The notes below the pieces were generated by a model. The model was not told where the DNA came from and made no database searches. It saw only the letters and a program-made list of their open reading frames with translations. Below, in pieces: positions 15,870-24,928 of a stretch of DNA of 36,271 nucleotides. This DNA comes from Paracoccus sp. UBA889 (GTDB taxonomy: Bacteria > Pseudomonadota > Alphaproteobacteria > Rhodobacterales > Rhodobacteraceae). Position 1 is the first letter of the stretch. The number at the start of each line of letters is the position of its first letter. The translations under genes and the position numbers were made by a program. The stretch is taken from assembly GCA_002294185.1 (NCBI GenBank), contig DBFD01000034.1, positions 1 to 36,271 of the forward strand, given 5' to 3'.

Positions 15870-17999
15870 TCAGCCCGCGGCCTGCCGCAAATCGGGCGCG
15901 CATGTCGGCGAATCACTGTCGGCCGCCGGATCGGGATGCGGGACCAGGGCGGCAACGGGCGCGCGATCGGGGTCGTTCGCGACATCCGCAAGGCTCTGTC
16001 CGCCGATCTGACCCAGGACCGGCAGCGAGACGGTGCCCCTGGCGGGCGATGCCGGTGCGGACTCGGCGGTTTCGGTCGCGTCGAAGATGCCGTGCGCGGT
16101 CTTGTCCCAGTAGAAGGGCTTGACCACAACCTCGTAGATCGCCTTCCAGCCGGCCAGACATCCCAGCGGAAAATAGAGATGCAGCGTCGGCACCCAGGCC
16201 ATGAGGTGCCGATGCTTGGCGCCCCGCACGGCCCAGAGACCGATCGCGATGCCGATTGCTTCGGAGGCAATGAACAGGCCGAACAGGGCAATCGCGGCCT
16301 GTCCGCCCCAGACCGTTTCCAGCGGTCCGCGCAACGGATGCGGCAGGCCAAGGCTCAGCAACCAGAAGCTCCACAGGACCGGGGCCAGCAGATATTGCGA
16401 CAGGGAACCGAAGAACTGGATTTGGAAGGCCAGGAAACGTCGGCCGCCCAGATCGCGCCACAGCGCGCGCGGATCGCGCATGTGGACACCCCAGGTCATC
16501 GCATAGCCCTTGAGCCAGCGCGAACGCTGCTTGATCCAGGGAAGCGCGCGGCAATTCGCCTCTTCGTCGGTGGTCGTGTCCAGAATTTCCGTCCGCCACC
16601 CGCGCCGTGTCAGGCGCACGCCCAGATCGGCGTCCTCGGTGACGTTCCAGGCGTCCCAGGCGCCCACGGCCTCCAGCGCGTCGCGACGGAAGAACAATGT
16701 CGTGCCGCCCAGCGGAACCACGAGTCCCAACCGCGCGAGGCCCGGCAGAAGAACGCGGAACCAGGTCGCATATTCGACGGTAAAGCATCGCGCCAGCCAG
16801 TTGCTGCGCGGATTGTAGTAATCCAGTGCGCCTTGCAGGCAGGCGACATCCGGCGCGGCATGGTGAAAGCCGCGCGCGACCTTGTGCAGTTGATCGGAAT
16901 CAGGGCGGTCCTCGGCGTCCCAGATACCCACGATCTGGCCGCGGCAGAAGTTCAACGCATAGTTCAGCGCCCGCGGCTTGGTCTGGATCGGCCCGTCCGG
17001 CACCTCGACCACCCGGATCCAGAAGGGCAGGGCCGCACCTTTCAGGGCGTTCCTCGTGACATCGTCGCTGGCCTCGATGACCAGCAGTATGTCGGTCAAC
17101 TCGCGCGGATAATCCAGCCGCGCCAGCCGCGCAACCAGCTTGCCCGTTACATCGCTTTCCCGAAACAGCGGCACCATGACCGAAATCACCGGCAATGGCC
17201 CGGTCATCTGCGGCGCGGCCTCCTTGCCCAGGGCGATCGCGTGCATCCGCTCCAGTTCCTCGCCCCGCAGCTTCCAGGCCGAGAAGAAGCACATCAGCTT
17301 GAGCCCCGTCTGGCTGATCAGCGTCAGCGCCGCCCACAGGGTCAGGATCGCGATCACCGCGACCGGCAGCAGGAACAGTCCCAGTGTCACCGCGGCCATC
17401 ACACCCAGGGCAAGCCGGCCGGCGAAAGCCTCGTCTCGCGTGCGGCAGCTCTCATGGGCCGGAACCCGCAACTCGGCCCGCCGGATCATCGAGATCCGGC
17501 GCGTGGCGAGGATCGCGGCCTGGGCCTGATCCTCGGTACACAGCAACATCCGGATGCGACCGAATTCGGGCGGCAATTGCGGCAGCACCTCATCGAAAAG
17601 GTCGGGCCGGGCGGTGGCTACCCAGGTCACGCCGCCGACCCGGCGCCAGGGCAGGATACCGTGGGCCAGACAGAATTCGGGCCCTGCGGCGTCGATCAGT
17701 CGCGGATCGGCCGGCATCGTCCGGGGATCGACGGCAGTGGTGCGCCATTGCCGCGACAGCGCGCGGATCAGCGCCTCCGGCGTGACCCAGCGATGCGCCA
17801 GAAGGATCGCGCCCAGACGCACATTCTGGCGCTGGCGCATGACCACCGCCTTCAGCAGATCGGCCGGATCGACCGACCCATCCTCAAGCAATATCTGGCC
17901 CAGGGGATTCCGATTGCGATCGGCCAGCGTCAGCCGTGATTCCGGCAAGTTCGGGGCCGGAACGGGAAACGGGTCGGTCTGGATCAGCGGCTCGGCCAT
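15870..17999 (-). CDS. MshEN (GspE-N) domain - GT2 family glycosyltransferase, membrane-bound
   Basis: A 709-residue fusion. Residues 33-85 match the MshEN/GspE-N motif, with PLGQILLEDG and RLGAILLAHRWVTPEALIRA as the two repeated LG-x2-L units known to bind cyclic di-GMP in MshE. After a transmembrane pair (about 195-238) comes a processive GT2 catalytic domain: Asp pair in ISVMVPLFRESDV...IEASDD, KPRALNYALN, WDAED (361-364), TED (454-456) and QRSRW (491-495), the DxD/TED/QxxRW set of cellulose-synthase-like enzymes. Three or four transmembrane helices follow (about 523-625). It probably extrudes a polysaccharide; the sugar is unknown. AAAGGA precedes the ATG, and a perfect CtrA box lies 44-58 bp upstream. 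Confidence 0.9.
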   Translation of the reverse strand: MAEPLIQTDPFPVPAPNLPESRLTLADRNRNPLGQILLEDGSVDPADLLKAVVMRQRQNVRLGAILLAHRWVTPEALIRALSRQWRTTAVDPRTMPADPRLIDAAGPEFCLAHGILPWRRVGGVTWVATARPDLFDEVLPQLPPEFGRIRMLLCTEDQAQAAILATRRISMIRRAELRVPAHESCRTRDEAFAGRLALGVMAAVTLGLFLLPVAVIAILTLWAALTLISQTGLKLMCFFSAWKLRGEELERMHAIALGKEAAPQMTGPLPVISVMVPLFRESDVTGKLVARLARLDYPRELTDILLVIEASDDVTRNALKGAALPFWIRVVEVPDGPIQTKPRALNYALNFCRGQIVGIWDAEDRPDSDQLHKVARGFHHAAPDVACLQGALDYYNPRSNWLARCFTVEYATWFRVLLPGLARLGLVVPLGGTTLFFRRDALEAVGAWDAWNVTEDADLGVRLTRRGWRTEILDTTTDEEANCRALPWIKQRSRWLKGYAMTWGVHMRDPRALWRDLGGRRFLAFQIQFFGSLSQYLLAPVLWSFWLLSLGLPHPLRGPLETVWGGQAAIALFGLFIASEAIGIAIGLWAVRGAKHRHLMAWVPTLHLYFPLGCLAGWKAIYEVVVKPFYWDKTAHGIFDATETAESAPASPARGTVSLPVLGQIGGQSLADVANDPDRAPVAALVPHPDPAADSDSPTCAPDLRQAAG

Positions 18000-18041
18000 G
18001 GACGATTCCTTTCGGGAACGCCCAGACGTGCCATGAAAGCC

Positions 18042-18057
18042 GTTAAAAAGAGGTTAA
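18042..18057 (-). promoter_or_regulatory. Perfect CtrA-type box upstream of the GT2 gene
   Basis: On the minus strand the sequence reads TTAA-CCTCTTT-TTAAC, an exact match to the CtrA consensus TTAA-N7-TTAAC. It lies 43-58 bp upstream of the GT2 start and overlaps the TAA stop of carA (18054-18056). The position suits activation of a GT2 promoter separate from carA. Binding is inferred. Confidence 0.55.
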
Positions 18058-19205
18058 GTGGCGCGGCGCGCCCGCATGGATTGCGTGAAGCGGTCGAACA
18101 GATACAGGCTGTCCTGCGGACCCGGCGCCGCCTCGGGGTGATACTGCACCGAGAACACCGGACGGCCATCGAGGCGGATGCCGCAATTGCTGCCGTCGAA
18201 CAGGCTGACATGGGTCTCGATCACGCCCTGCGGCAACGTCTGGCTGTCCACCGCGAAGCCGTGGTTCATCGAGGTGATCTCGACCCTGCCGGTCTCGACA
18301 TCGCGCACGGGGTGGTTCGCGCCGTGATGACCGTGACTCATCTTGACGGTCCTGGCACCAAGTGCCAGCGCCAGCATCTGATGGCCCAGGCAGATACCGA
18401 AGATCGGCAGGCCGCGTTCCAGCAGCGACTGGATCATCGGCACCGCATAGCTGCCGGTCGCCGCCGGATCGCCGGGACCGTTGGACAGGAAAACACCCTC
18501 GGGGTCATGGGCCATGACCTCATCGGCGGTCGCGGTGGCGGGCAGCACGGTGACATCCGCGCCATGGGCCACCAGCGACCGCAGAATGTTGCGCTTGGCG
18601 CCGTAATCCAGCGCGACGACCTTGAAGGGCGTGTCTTCGGCCGCGGTGCCGAAGCCCTTGCCCCATTCCCAACCGCCTTCCGTCCAGCGATAGGTTTGCG
18701 CACAACTGACCCCCTTGGCCAGATCGAGCCCGACCAGCCCCGGCCAGTCGCGCGCCCTGGCGATCATGGCCTCGATGTCGAAACGTCCCCGGGGATCATG
18801 GCACAGCACGACATGAGGCGCGCCCTGACGGCGGATCGCGCGGGTCAGGCGGCGGGTATCCACGCCGCCGATACCGATCCGGCCGCGCCGCGCCATCCAG
18901 TCCGGCAGGTCCCCGGCCGCACGCCAGTTCGAAGGCTCGGTCGGATCCCAGCGAACCACGATGCCGCTGGCGACCGGATCAGGGGCCTCGTCATCCTCGG
19001 GCGTGATGCCGGTATTGCCGATATGGGGGAAGGTGAAGGTGATGATCTGGCTGGCATAGGAGGGATCGGTCATGATTTCCTGATAGCCGGTCATCGCGGT
19101 ATTGAAGACCAGTTCGGCCAGCACCTCGCCGGTTGCGCCGAAGCCCTGACCGTAGAAGATCGTCCCGTCGGCAAGCACGAGGCAGGCGGTCGGTTCTGCA
19201 GCCAT
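18054..19205 (-). CDS. carA: Carbamoyl-phosphate synthase small subunit
   Basis: A 383-residue glutamine amidotransferase subunit. The N-terminal CPSase_sm_N domain starts ACLVLADGTIFYGQGFGA with the typical FNTAMTGYQEIMTDPSY. The C-terminal class I GATase domain has the nucleophile Cys272 in FGICLGHQMLALALG, and His356 and Glu358 in QYHPEA complete the triad. It releases ammonia from glutamine for CarB, feeding arginine and pyrimidine synthesis. carB is not in the window. ATG 19205 is chosen (GAGGG at good spacing); an in-frame GTG lies three codons upstream. A good promoter is at 19236-19264. Confidence 0.96.
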   Translation of the reverse strand: MAAEPTACLVLADGTIFYGQGFGATGEVLAELVFNTAMTGYQEIMTDPSYASQIITFTFPHIGNTGITPEDDEAPDPVASGIVVRWDPTEPSNWRAAGDLPDWMARRGRIGIGGVDTRRLTRAIRRQGAPHVVLCHDPRGRFDIEAMIARARDWPGLVGLDLAKGVSCAQTYRWTEGGWEWGKGFGTAAEDTPFKVVALDYGAKRNILRSLVAHGADVTVLPATATADEVMAHDPEGVFLSNGPGDPAATGSYAVPMIQSLLERGLPIFGICLGHQMLALALGARTVKMSHGHHGANHPVRDVETGRVEITSMNHGFAVDSQTLPQGVIETHVSLFDGSNCGIRLDGRPVFSVQYHPEAAPGPQDSLYLFDRFTQSMRARRAT

Positions 19206-19235
19206 GGCGGGCACCCTCTGTCTTGAATCAGCCGG

Positions 19236-19264
19236 TCAATAGGCGCGGCCGGAGCGGAGGTCAA
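19236..19264 (-). promoter_or_regulatory. Putative carA promoter
   Basis: On the minus strand, TTGACC (19264-19259) and TATTGA (19241-19236) are 17 bp apart. The predicted leader is about 25 nt. Motif evidence only. Confidence 0.5.
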
Positions 19265-19287
19265 GTCGAAGGGCAGGGAACGGGCGC

Positions 19288-19316
19288 TTGATTCGCCGCG
19301 CCGCAGCGCCTACATG
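19288..19316 (+). promoter_or_regulatory. Putative promoter for the YqeY-like gene
   Basis: TTGATT (19288-19293) and TACATG (19311-19316) are separated by 17 bp, about 70 bp ahead of the ATG at 19387. It is divergent from the carA promoter. Motif evidence only. Confidence 0.4.
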
Positions 19317-19386
19317 GCGGGGTCCATTCTGCCGCCCGGCGCGTCAGTCACGCGCGCCGCCCGGCGCATCCGTCAAGGAGAAGGCC

Positions 19387-19851
19387 ATGGATCTGCGAGC
19401 CAGACTGCAAGCCGCCACGAAAGAGGCGATGAAAGCCAAGGAGGCGCATCGCCTGTCCACCCTGAGGCTGATCGCGGCCGCCGTGAAGGATCGCGAGATC
19501 GCAGCGCGCGGGCAGGATGGCGAGGGCGGCGATCTGCGCGAGGCGGACCTGATCGCGATCCTCTCGCGGATGGTCAAGCAACGTCAGGAATCGGCCAAGG
19601 CCTATGAAGAGGGCGGGCGGCTTGAACTGGCCGGAAAGGAGCAGCAGGAAATCGAGATCATCCGCGAATTCCTGCCGCGCCAGATGGACGAGGCCGAGAC
19701 CAGCGCCGCGATCGGCGCGGCGATTTCGGACCTGGGCGCATCCAGCATCCGCGACATGGGGCGCGTGATGACCGAATTGCGCGCGCGACATGCAGGACAG
19801 ATGGATTTCGGCGCGGCAGGGCCGAAGGTGAAGGAACGGCTGCTGCACTGA
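19387..19851 (+). CDS. GatB/YqeY domain-containing protein
   Basis: A 154-residue stand-alone YqeY-type protein. The whole length is the helical domain shared with the C-terminus of GatB: RLSTLRLIAAAVKDREIAAR, ILSRMVKQRQESAKAYEEG, EIEIIREFLPRQMDEAE and DMGRVMTELRARHAGQMDF. In GatB this domain contacts tRNA; the free-standing form has no settled function. GGAGAAGG precedes the ATG, which removes 33 upstream codons of open frame as non-coding. It is divergent from carA, an arrangement common in Rhodobacteraceae in my recollection. Confidence 0.92.
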   Translation: MDLRARLQAATKEAMKAKEAHRLSTLRLIAAAVKDREIAARGQDGEGGDLREADLIAILSRMVKQRQESAKAYEEGGRLELAGKEQQEIEIIREFLPRQMDEAETSAAIGAAISDLGASSIRDMGRVMTELRARHAGQMDFGAAGPKVKERLLH

Positions 19852-19857
19852 CGCCGC

Positions 19858-19882
19858 GAAACCGCATGCGCCCGGCCGCGTT
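19858..19882 (+). promoter_or_regulatory. Possible ECF-type promoter for the DUF3008 gene
   Basis: GAAAC (19858-19862) and CGTT (19879-19882) are 16 bp apart, resembling the GGAAC-N16/17-CGTT pattern of general-stress ECF sigma factors with one mismatch. It sits 20 bp upstream of the ATG. The match is short and could be chance, and many Rhodobacteraceae lack that sigma system. Confidence 0.25.
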
Positions 19883-19902
19883 ATCCGTCAGGAGGTGTAG
19901 CC

Positions 19903-20091
19903 ATGCCCGCAAAATCCAAGGCCCAGCAACGCGCCGCCGGGGCGGCCCTGTCCGCCAAGCGCGGCGAAACCAAGGTCGGCGACCTGCAGGGCGCGTCCCG
20001 CGACATGTATGACAGCATGAGCGAAGACGAGCTTGAAGATTTCGCCTCGACCGACCTGGACGGATTGCCCGATCGCGTCGAGGGCGACTGA
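19903..20091 (+). CDS. DUF3008 family small protein
   Basis: A 62-residue protein beginning MPAKSKAQQRAAGAALSAKRG and ending in an acidic tail (SEDELEDFASTDLDG). The first part is basic, and the lysine/alanine-rich opening is the DUF3008 signature. Function is unknown; small size and charge separation suggest a nucleic-acid- or protein-binding helper. CAGGAGGTG lies at good spacing before the ATG. It follows the YqeY-like gene by 51 bp and converges on DUF2244. Confidence 0.85.
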   Translation: MPAKSKAQQRAAGAALSAKRGETKVGDLQGASRDMYDSMSEDELEDFASTDLDGLPDRVEGD

Positions 20092-20185
20092 CATCGCGAA
20101 ACGCAATGGGGCGCGCGCGCGCCATGCGGCGCCTGCCGCGCCACTCACCCCTGGAAGGTACTTGAAAAGAGTGCGAGATTCGGCG

Positions 20186-20680
20186 CTAGCGCATGGCGGT
20201 CAGCCGGCGCTGCAGGTCGGCGCAGAGGTCGCGACGTTCGCCGGGGGTCAGAAAGGCGCCCAGTTCGATTTCGCGCCGGCCATCGGTCAGGATCAGGTAA
20301 TCCTCGACCGGCCCGTCACGCAGAAGAACGCGCACCCAATGGGGATTGGTGTGCCATTCGCGCGGATTGCGGCCCGGGTCGACGCGCCGCAGATCCAGCG
20401 CATCGCGCGATAGCGTCATTTCCTCGACCGTCTCGCCGCTGCGATAGCTGCGCTGCAACGCGGTCCAGATCCCCCAGATGGCGAGGCCCAGAAAGGGCAG
20501 AAGCCCCCACAGAACGACCGTTCCCAGAACGGGCAGGATCGGTAGCAGCAACAGCACGGCGGTCGTGCCGATGAACCAGACGAAGCCGCGCCGGGGCAGC
20601 GACCGATAAGGCCATACCCTCAGCCGATAAGAGACGGCCCCGGACTCGTCCGGGGCCGCGTCATGCCATTCATAAGGCAT
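20186..20680 (-). CDS. DUF2244 domain-containing membrane protein
   Basis: A 164-residue protein with two transmembrane helices (about residues 33-52 and 54-72) followed by a soluble beta-rich part containing WHTNPHWVRVLLRDGPVEDY and LTPGERRDLCADLQRRL. This is the DUF2244 pattern. The gene starts 6 bp after the ctaD stop, so it is cotranscribed with the oxidase subunit. DUF2244 genes often sit with cytochrome oxidase genes, so a role in oxidase biogenesis is a fair inference but not demonstrated here. Confidence 0.88.
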   Translation of the reverse strand: MPYEWHDAAPDESGAVSYRLRVWPYRSLPRRGFVWFIGTTAVLLLLPILPVLGTVVLWGLLPFLGLAIWGIWTALQRSYRSGETVEEMTLSRDALDLRRVDPGRNPREWHTNPHWVRVLLRDGPVEDYLILTDGRREIELGAFLTPGERRDLCADLQRRLTAMR

Positions 20681-20686
20681 CCTGCC

Positions 20687-22411
<1,725 letters not shown>

Positions 22412-22419
22412 TCACGTCT

Positions 22420-22448
22420 TCTTTAGACCAGCCGCAGCGGCCGGGCAA
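22420..22448 (-). promoter_or_regulatory. Weak putative ctaD promoter
   Basis: On the minus strand, TTGCCC (22448-22443) and TAAAGA (22425-22420) are 17 bp apart, just downstream of the cycA terminator. The -10 match is weak. Confidence 0.35.
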
Positions 22449-22463
22449 TGTCGCAAAGGCCCG

Positions 22464-22504
22464 AAAATGCGCGCCCCCGCGATGTTTGCACGTTCGCGGG
22501 GGCG
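22464..22504 (-). terminator. Rho-independent terminator after cycA
   Basis: CGCCCCCGCGA (22472-22482) pairs perfectly with TCGCGGGGGCG (22494-22504) around an 11-nt loop. Read on the minus strand, an 11-bp GC-rich stem is followed within a few bases by TTTT (22467-22464). It ends cycA transcription before ctaD. Confidence 0.75.
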
Positions 22505-22547
22505 TCCTTGGGTCAGTCTGCGTCCAATTGACGCATCGGCCGTCAGC

Positions 22548-22967
22548 CTATTGGGCCGCCGGTGCGACGCTGGCCAGATAGGCTGCGACATCGGCCTGAT
22601 TCTTGTTCAACTTGAAGGTCATCTTGGTTCTGGCGCTCTGGTCGCCGGTCTTTTCCTGGACGAATTTGTTCGGGTCGGTCATGTAGGCGGCCAGATCCGC
22701 CTCGGTCCAGACCTCACCGCTGTCTTTCAGTTCCAGCAGGGCGTCGGAATACTTGTATCCTTCGACGCTGCCGGCCGCCCGTCCGACCACGCCGTAAAGG
22801 TTCGGTCCGACCTTGCCGCCCTTCACGATATCCTCGCCGGCGGGCGACTGGATCATGTGGCAGGCCTTGCACTTGCGGAATTCCTTTTCGCCATTCGCGA
22901 CGTCCTGCGCGAAGGCCGGAAAGGCGATCGCGGCCCCAAGCACCGCGCCGATCAGTGTTGTCTTCAT
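22548..22967 (-). CDS. cycA: Cytochrome c550
   Basis: A 139-residue periplasmic class I c-type cytochrome. The signal peptide (MKTTLIGAVLGAAIAFPAFA) cleaves after residue 20, leaving an N-terminal Gln as in Paracoccus c550. The heme site is CKACH (Cys33, Cys36, His37) and the distal ligand Met116 lies in RTKMTFK. The segments EKEFRKCKACHMIQ, GGKVGPNLYGVVGR and KNQADVAAYL agree with P. denitrificans c550. It carries electrons from the bc1 complex to terminal oxidases and periplasmic reductases. The start is ATG 22967 with GAGGA just upstream; eight further open codons upstream are not used. The position directly upstream of ctaD matches P. denitrificans. Confidence 0.95.
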   Translation of the reverse strand: MKTTLIGAVLGAAIAFPAFAQDVANGEKEFRKCKACHMIQSPAGEDIVKGGKVGPNLYGVVGRAAGSVEGYKYSDALLELKDSGEVWTEADLAAYMTDPNKFVQEKTGDQSARTKMTFKLNKNQADVAAYLASVAPAAQ

Positions 22968-23009
22968 AGGATCCTCACTCCAACCAATCATCTGGATGTC
23001 CCTGTGCCC

Positions 23010-23037
23010 GTTATAGCGCCGGCGCGACTCAAATCCA
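23010..23037 (-). promoter_or_regulatory. Putative cycA promoter
   Basis: On the minus strand, TATAAC (23015-23010) is a near-perfect -10, preceded at 16 bp by a weak -35, TGGATT (23037-23032). It lies about 45 bp before the cycA ATG and downstream of lipB. Confidence 0.45.
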
Positions 23038-23092
23038 CCCCGGTCGAAGGTCGCAGGCCAAATCGTGAAGACACGCCGCCTGCCGCCGCAGG

Positions 23093-23737
23093 TCAGGTGA
23101 ATGCCCGTGAAAAGCTGTCCCGCAGCGCCTGATCCAGGTCGGACATCGTCACCGGAAGGCCCAGATCGACAAGGCTGGTCACGCCGTGACCGCTGATGCC
23201 GCAGGGCACGATGCCGTCATAGTGCCGCAGGTCCGGTTCGACATTGATCGATATGCCGTGAAAGCTGACCCATCGACGCAGCTTGACGCCGATGGCCGCG
23301 ATCTTGTCCTCGCGCGGGCTGCCATCAGGCAGGGGCGGCTTTTCGGGGCGCGTGACCCAGACGCCGACACGGCCTTCGCGAACCTCGCCCCGGACGCCGA
23401 ACCGGTCCAGCGCGGCGATGACCCAAGCCTCCAGTCCGGCCACGAAGCGGCGGATGTCGCGGTCGCGGCGATTCAGATCCAGCATGACATAGACGACGCG
23501 CTGGCCCGGCCCGTGATAGGTATATTGGCCTCCGCGCCCCGAGGGGTGGACCGGAAAACGGGCCTCGATCAGATCGGCGCTCTTCGCGCTGGTTCCGGCG
23601 GTATAAAGCGGCGGATGCTCGACCAGCCAGATCAGTTCATCCGCCCGGCCCGTGCCGATGTCGGCGACGCGCGCCTCCATGAACGCGACCGCCGGGTCAT
23701 AGCCGGTCAGACCGTCGCTGATGATCCATTCAACCAT
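23093..23737 (-). CDS. lipB: Lipoyl(octanoyl) transferase
   Basis: A 214-residue LipB. It moves octanoyl from acyl carrier protein to the lipoyl domains of dehydrogenase complexes and the glycine cleavage H protein. Motifs: [36 protein letters not shown], the catalytic Lys152 in [15 protein letters not shown] and the catalytic Cys179 in [14 protein letters not shown]. Both residues of the dyad are present. ATG 23737 is chosen as it begins the conserved VEW sequence; an in-frame TTG lies 12 codons upstream. The Shine-Dalgarno is weak. It precedes cycA on the same strand, but cycA has its own promoter. Confidence 0.95.
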   Translation of the reverse strand: MVEWIISDGLTGYDPAVAFMEARVADIGTGRADELIWLVEHPPLYTAGTSAKSADLIEARFPVHPSGRGGQYTYHGPGQRVVYVMLDLNRRDRDIRRFVAGLEAWVIAALDRFGVRGEVREGRVGVWVTRPEKPPLPDGSPREDKIAAIGVKLRRWVSFHGISINVEPDLRHYDGIVPCGISGHGVTSLVDLGLPVTMSDLDQALRDSFSRAFT

Positions 23738-23869
23738 AGGCGGCGATCTGATGCGCGGCGGCGGCAAGGTCAAGAGGCGAGATGACGGGGCCGGCGGATG
23801 GCCGGCACGGCGCGTCGCGGGCCGAGCCGATGCATGACCGGACCGTCCGAACCCACGGTCGAATCCCCC

Positions 23870-23898
23870 TTTTCAATCGCGCCGGCCTTCGCTATGAC
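23870..23898 (+). promoter_or_regulatory. Putative tRNA-Leu promoter
   Basis: TTTTCA (23870-23875) and TATGAC (23893-23898) are 17 bp apart, placing transcription start near 23905, about 12 nt before the mature tRNA end. Motif evidence only. Confidence 0.45.
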
Positions 23899-23916
23899 GC
23901 GCGGCACTGCCCGGAT

Positions 23917-24003
23917 GCGGTCGTGGCGGAATTGGTAGACGCGCAGCGTTGAGGTCGCTGTTCCTTAACCGGAGTGGAAGTTCGAGTCTTCTCGACCGCA
24001 CCA
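23917..24003 (+). tRNA. tRNA-Leu (anticodon GAG)
   Basis: An 87-nt class II tRNA. The acceptor stem GCGGTCG (23917-23923) pairs with CGACCGC (23993-23999), followed by discriminator A and an encoded CCA (24001-24003). The anticodon loop TTGAGGT carries GAG, reading CUC and CUU leucine codons. A long variable arm and the TTCGAGT T-loop are visible. Encoded CCA and the paired ends make the call firm. The gene is single, with no other tRNA nearby. Confidence 0.95.
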
Positions 24004-24313
24004 AGGCAGGCTTTCCAGCCATTCCGTGCCGATCCTCGATCCCTGTTCCGGGCTCTCGTTCTGGTTGAGCTTGAATGGCGTTTCCGTCTTCCAATTGAAA
24101 TTGCTAAAGAATTTTTCATCGCCTTCTTGCGTTTCATGGCCATGTCACGCTATCGACCTGGACCGAGGCGATTGCCTCCCTGGAAAATGACTTTGCCCGC
24201 TCTTTGCGATCACGCCGCGCTGTTCGATCGCTTGGAAAGCTTGGCAGGATTTTTCGCCCAGTGCGTATTGGTAAATGGGTTGTCGAGGTAGCTTTTGTCG
24301 ATTTGGTTCCTGA
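24004..24313. other. No intact gene: low-GC stretch downstream of tRNA-Leu
   Basis: About 310 bp with clearly lower GC and different codon texture than the flanks. The frame 24108-24317 (+) stays open for 69 codons (part reads LSTWTEAIASLENDFARSLR) but has no plausible start codon near its beginning. The opposite-strand open frames cover the tRNA and are artefacts. I recognise no transposase, integrase or toxin motif, and no copy of the tRNA 3' end. It may be a gene remnant. Confidence 0.45.
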
Positions 24314-24799
24314 TTGAACAGGGCGAGACCCGGAAAGTCAGGCTGCTTGCGGCGTTCTGATCCTGACGGCATCGCGCTGATCGTCGCCGGAAGGCGCAAT
24401 GGCGGCGTCCTGTTTACCGTCGGACTGGTCCTTACCATGCTGAAACCCCAGATCGGCGCGCTGTTGCTCGTCGCGGCGAGCGTTCTGTTCTTCTTCCGCA
24501 ACAGCGACAATCTGCTGGCGCTGACGATCATCTGCGTCCTGGCCTTCGGAGGGTTGCATTCCTACGATGTCACGCTGGCGCTTGGCCTCGTTCCGCTCGT
24601 GACCACGCCGCTGCTGTTTGTCGGCCTGCTTCTTCTGTTTCGCCCGGGAAATCTTGCGAACGTGATCCCGGTCCCCCAGGACAGTTGGATCTTCCAGGGA
24701 TCCATCTATGCGACATTCGCAATCCTGATCCTGTTGCTTGCCTGGCTGTCGCCGATCACGGCGCTTCGGGCAGGAGGGCGCGGCGATCAAGGCGAATGA
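24314..24799 (+). pseudogene. Truncated multispanning membrane protein (possible GT87-like remnant)
   Basis: An open frame of 161 codons whose first possible start is a TTG without a ribosome-binding site; the first in-frame ATG is at codon 42 inside a membrane helix. It encodes about four hydrophobic helices. The pattern LTMLKPQIGALLLVAA followed by HSYDVTLALGLVPLV resembles the KPQ and YDL motifs of GT87-type polyprenyl-phosphate-linked mannosyltransferases (DUF2029), but the roughly 100 residues normally between them are missing and so is the N-terminal half. I read it as the 3' remnant of a decayed gene with an internal deletion. Family assignment is tentative. Confidence 0.35.
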
Positions 24800-24853
24800 T
24801 CCATGGGCATTTTCGGCGGTGCCGTCCGCGACATCCGAAATGTCGGAATTGGT

Positions 24854-24875
24854 GTTGCCAGCGCCGCGCGGCAAC
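24854..24875. repeat. Short inverted repeat upstream of the ABC importer
   Basis: GTTGCC (24854-24859) and GGCAAC (24870-24875) flank a 10-bp GC-rich spacer, 54 bp before the ATPase start. It is the only symmetric element in the 129-bp upstream gap and could be an operator. No clear sigma-70 promoter is seen there. Confidence 0.35.
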
Positions 24876-24928
24876 GCTTAACCTCGGTCTCGCGCTGAAC
24901 GAACAAGATAACGCAGGGAGAGCGCCCA

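Noticed and set aside
15936-17939. A 667-codon + strand frame across the GT2 gene
   Set aside because: Shadow of the GT2 gene; low-complexity Arg/Gln/His-rich translation with no motif.
23873-24143. Minus-strand open frames over tRNA-Leu
   Set aside because: The peptide is the familiar artefact produced by translating a tRNA gene in antisense; no ribosome-binding site or conservation is expected.
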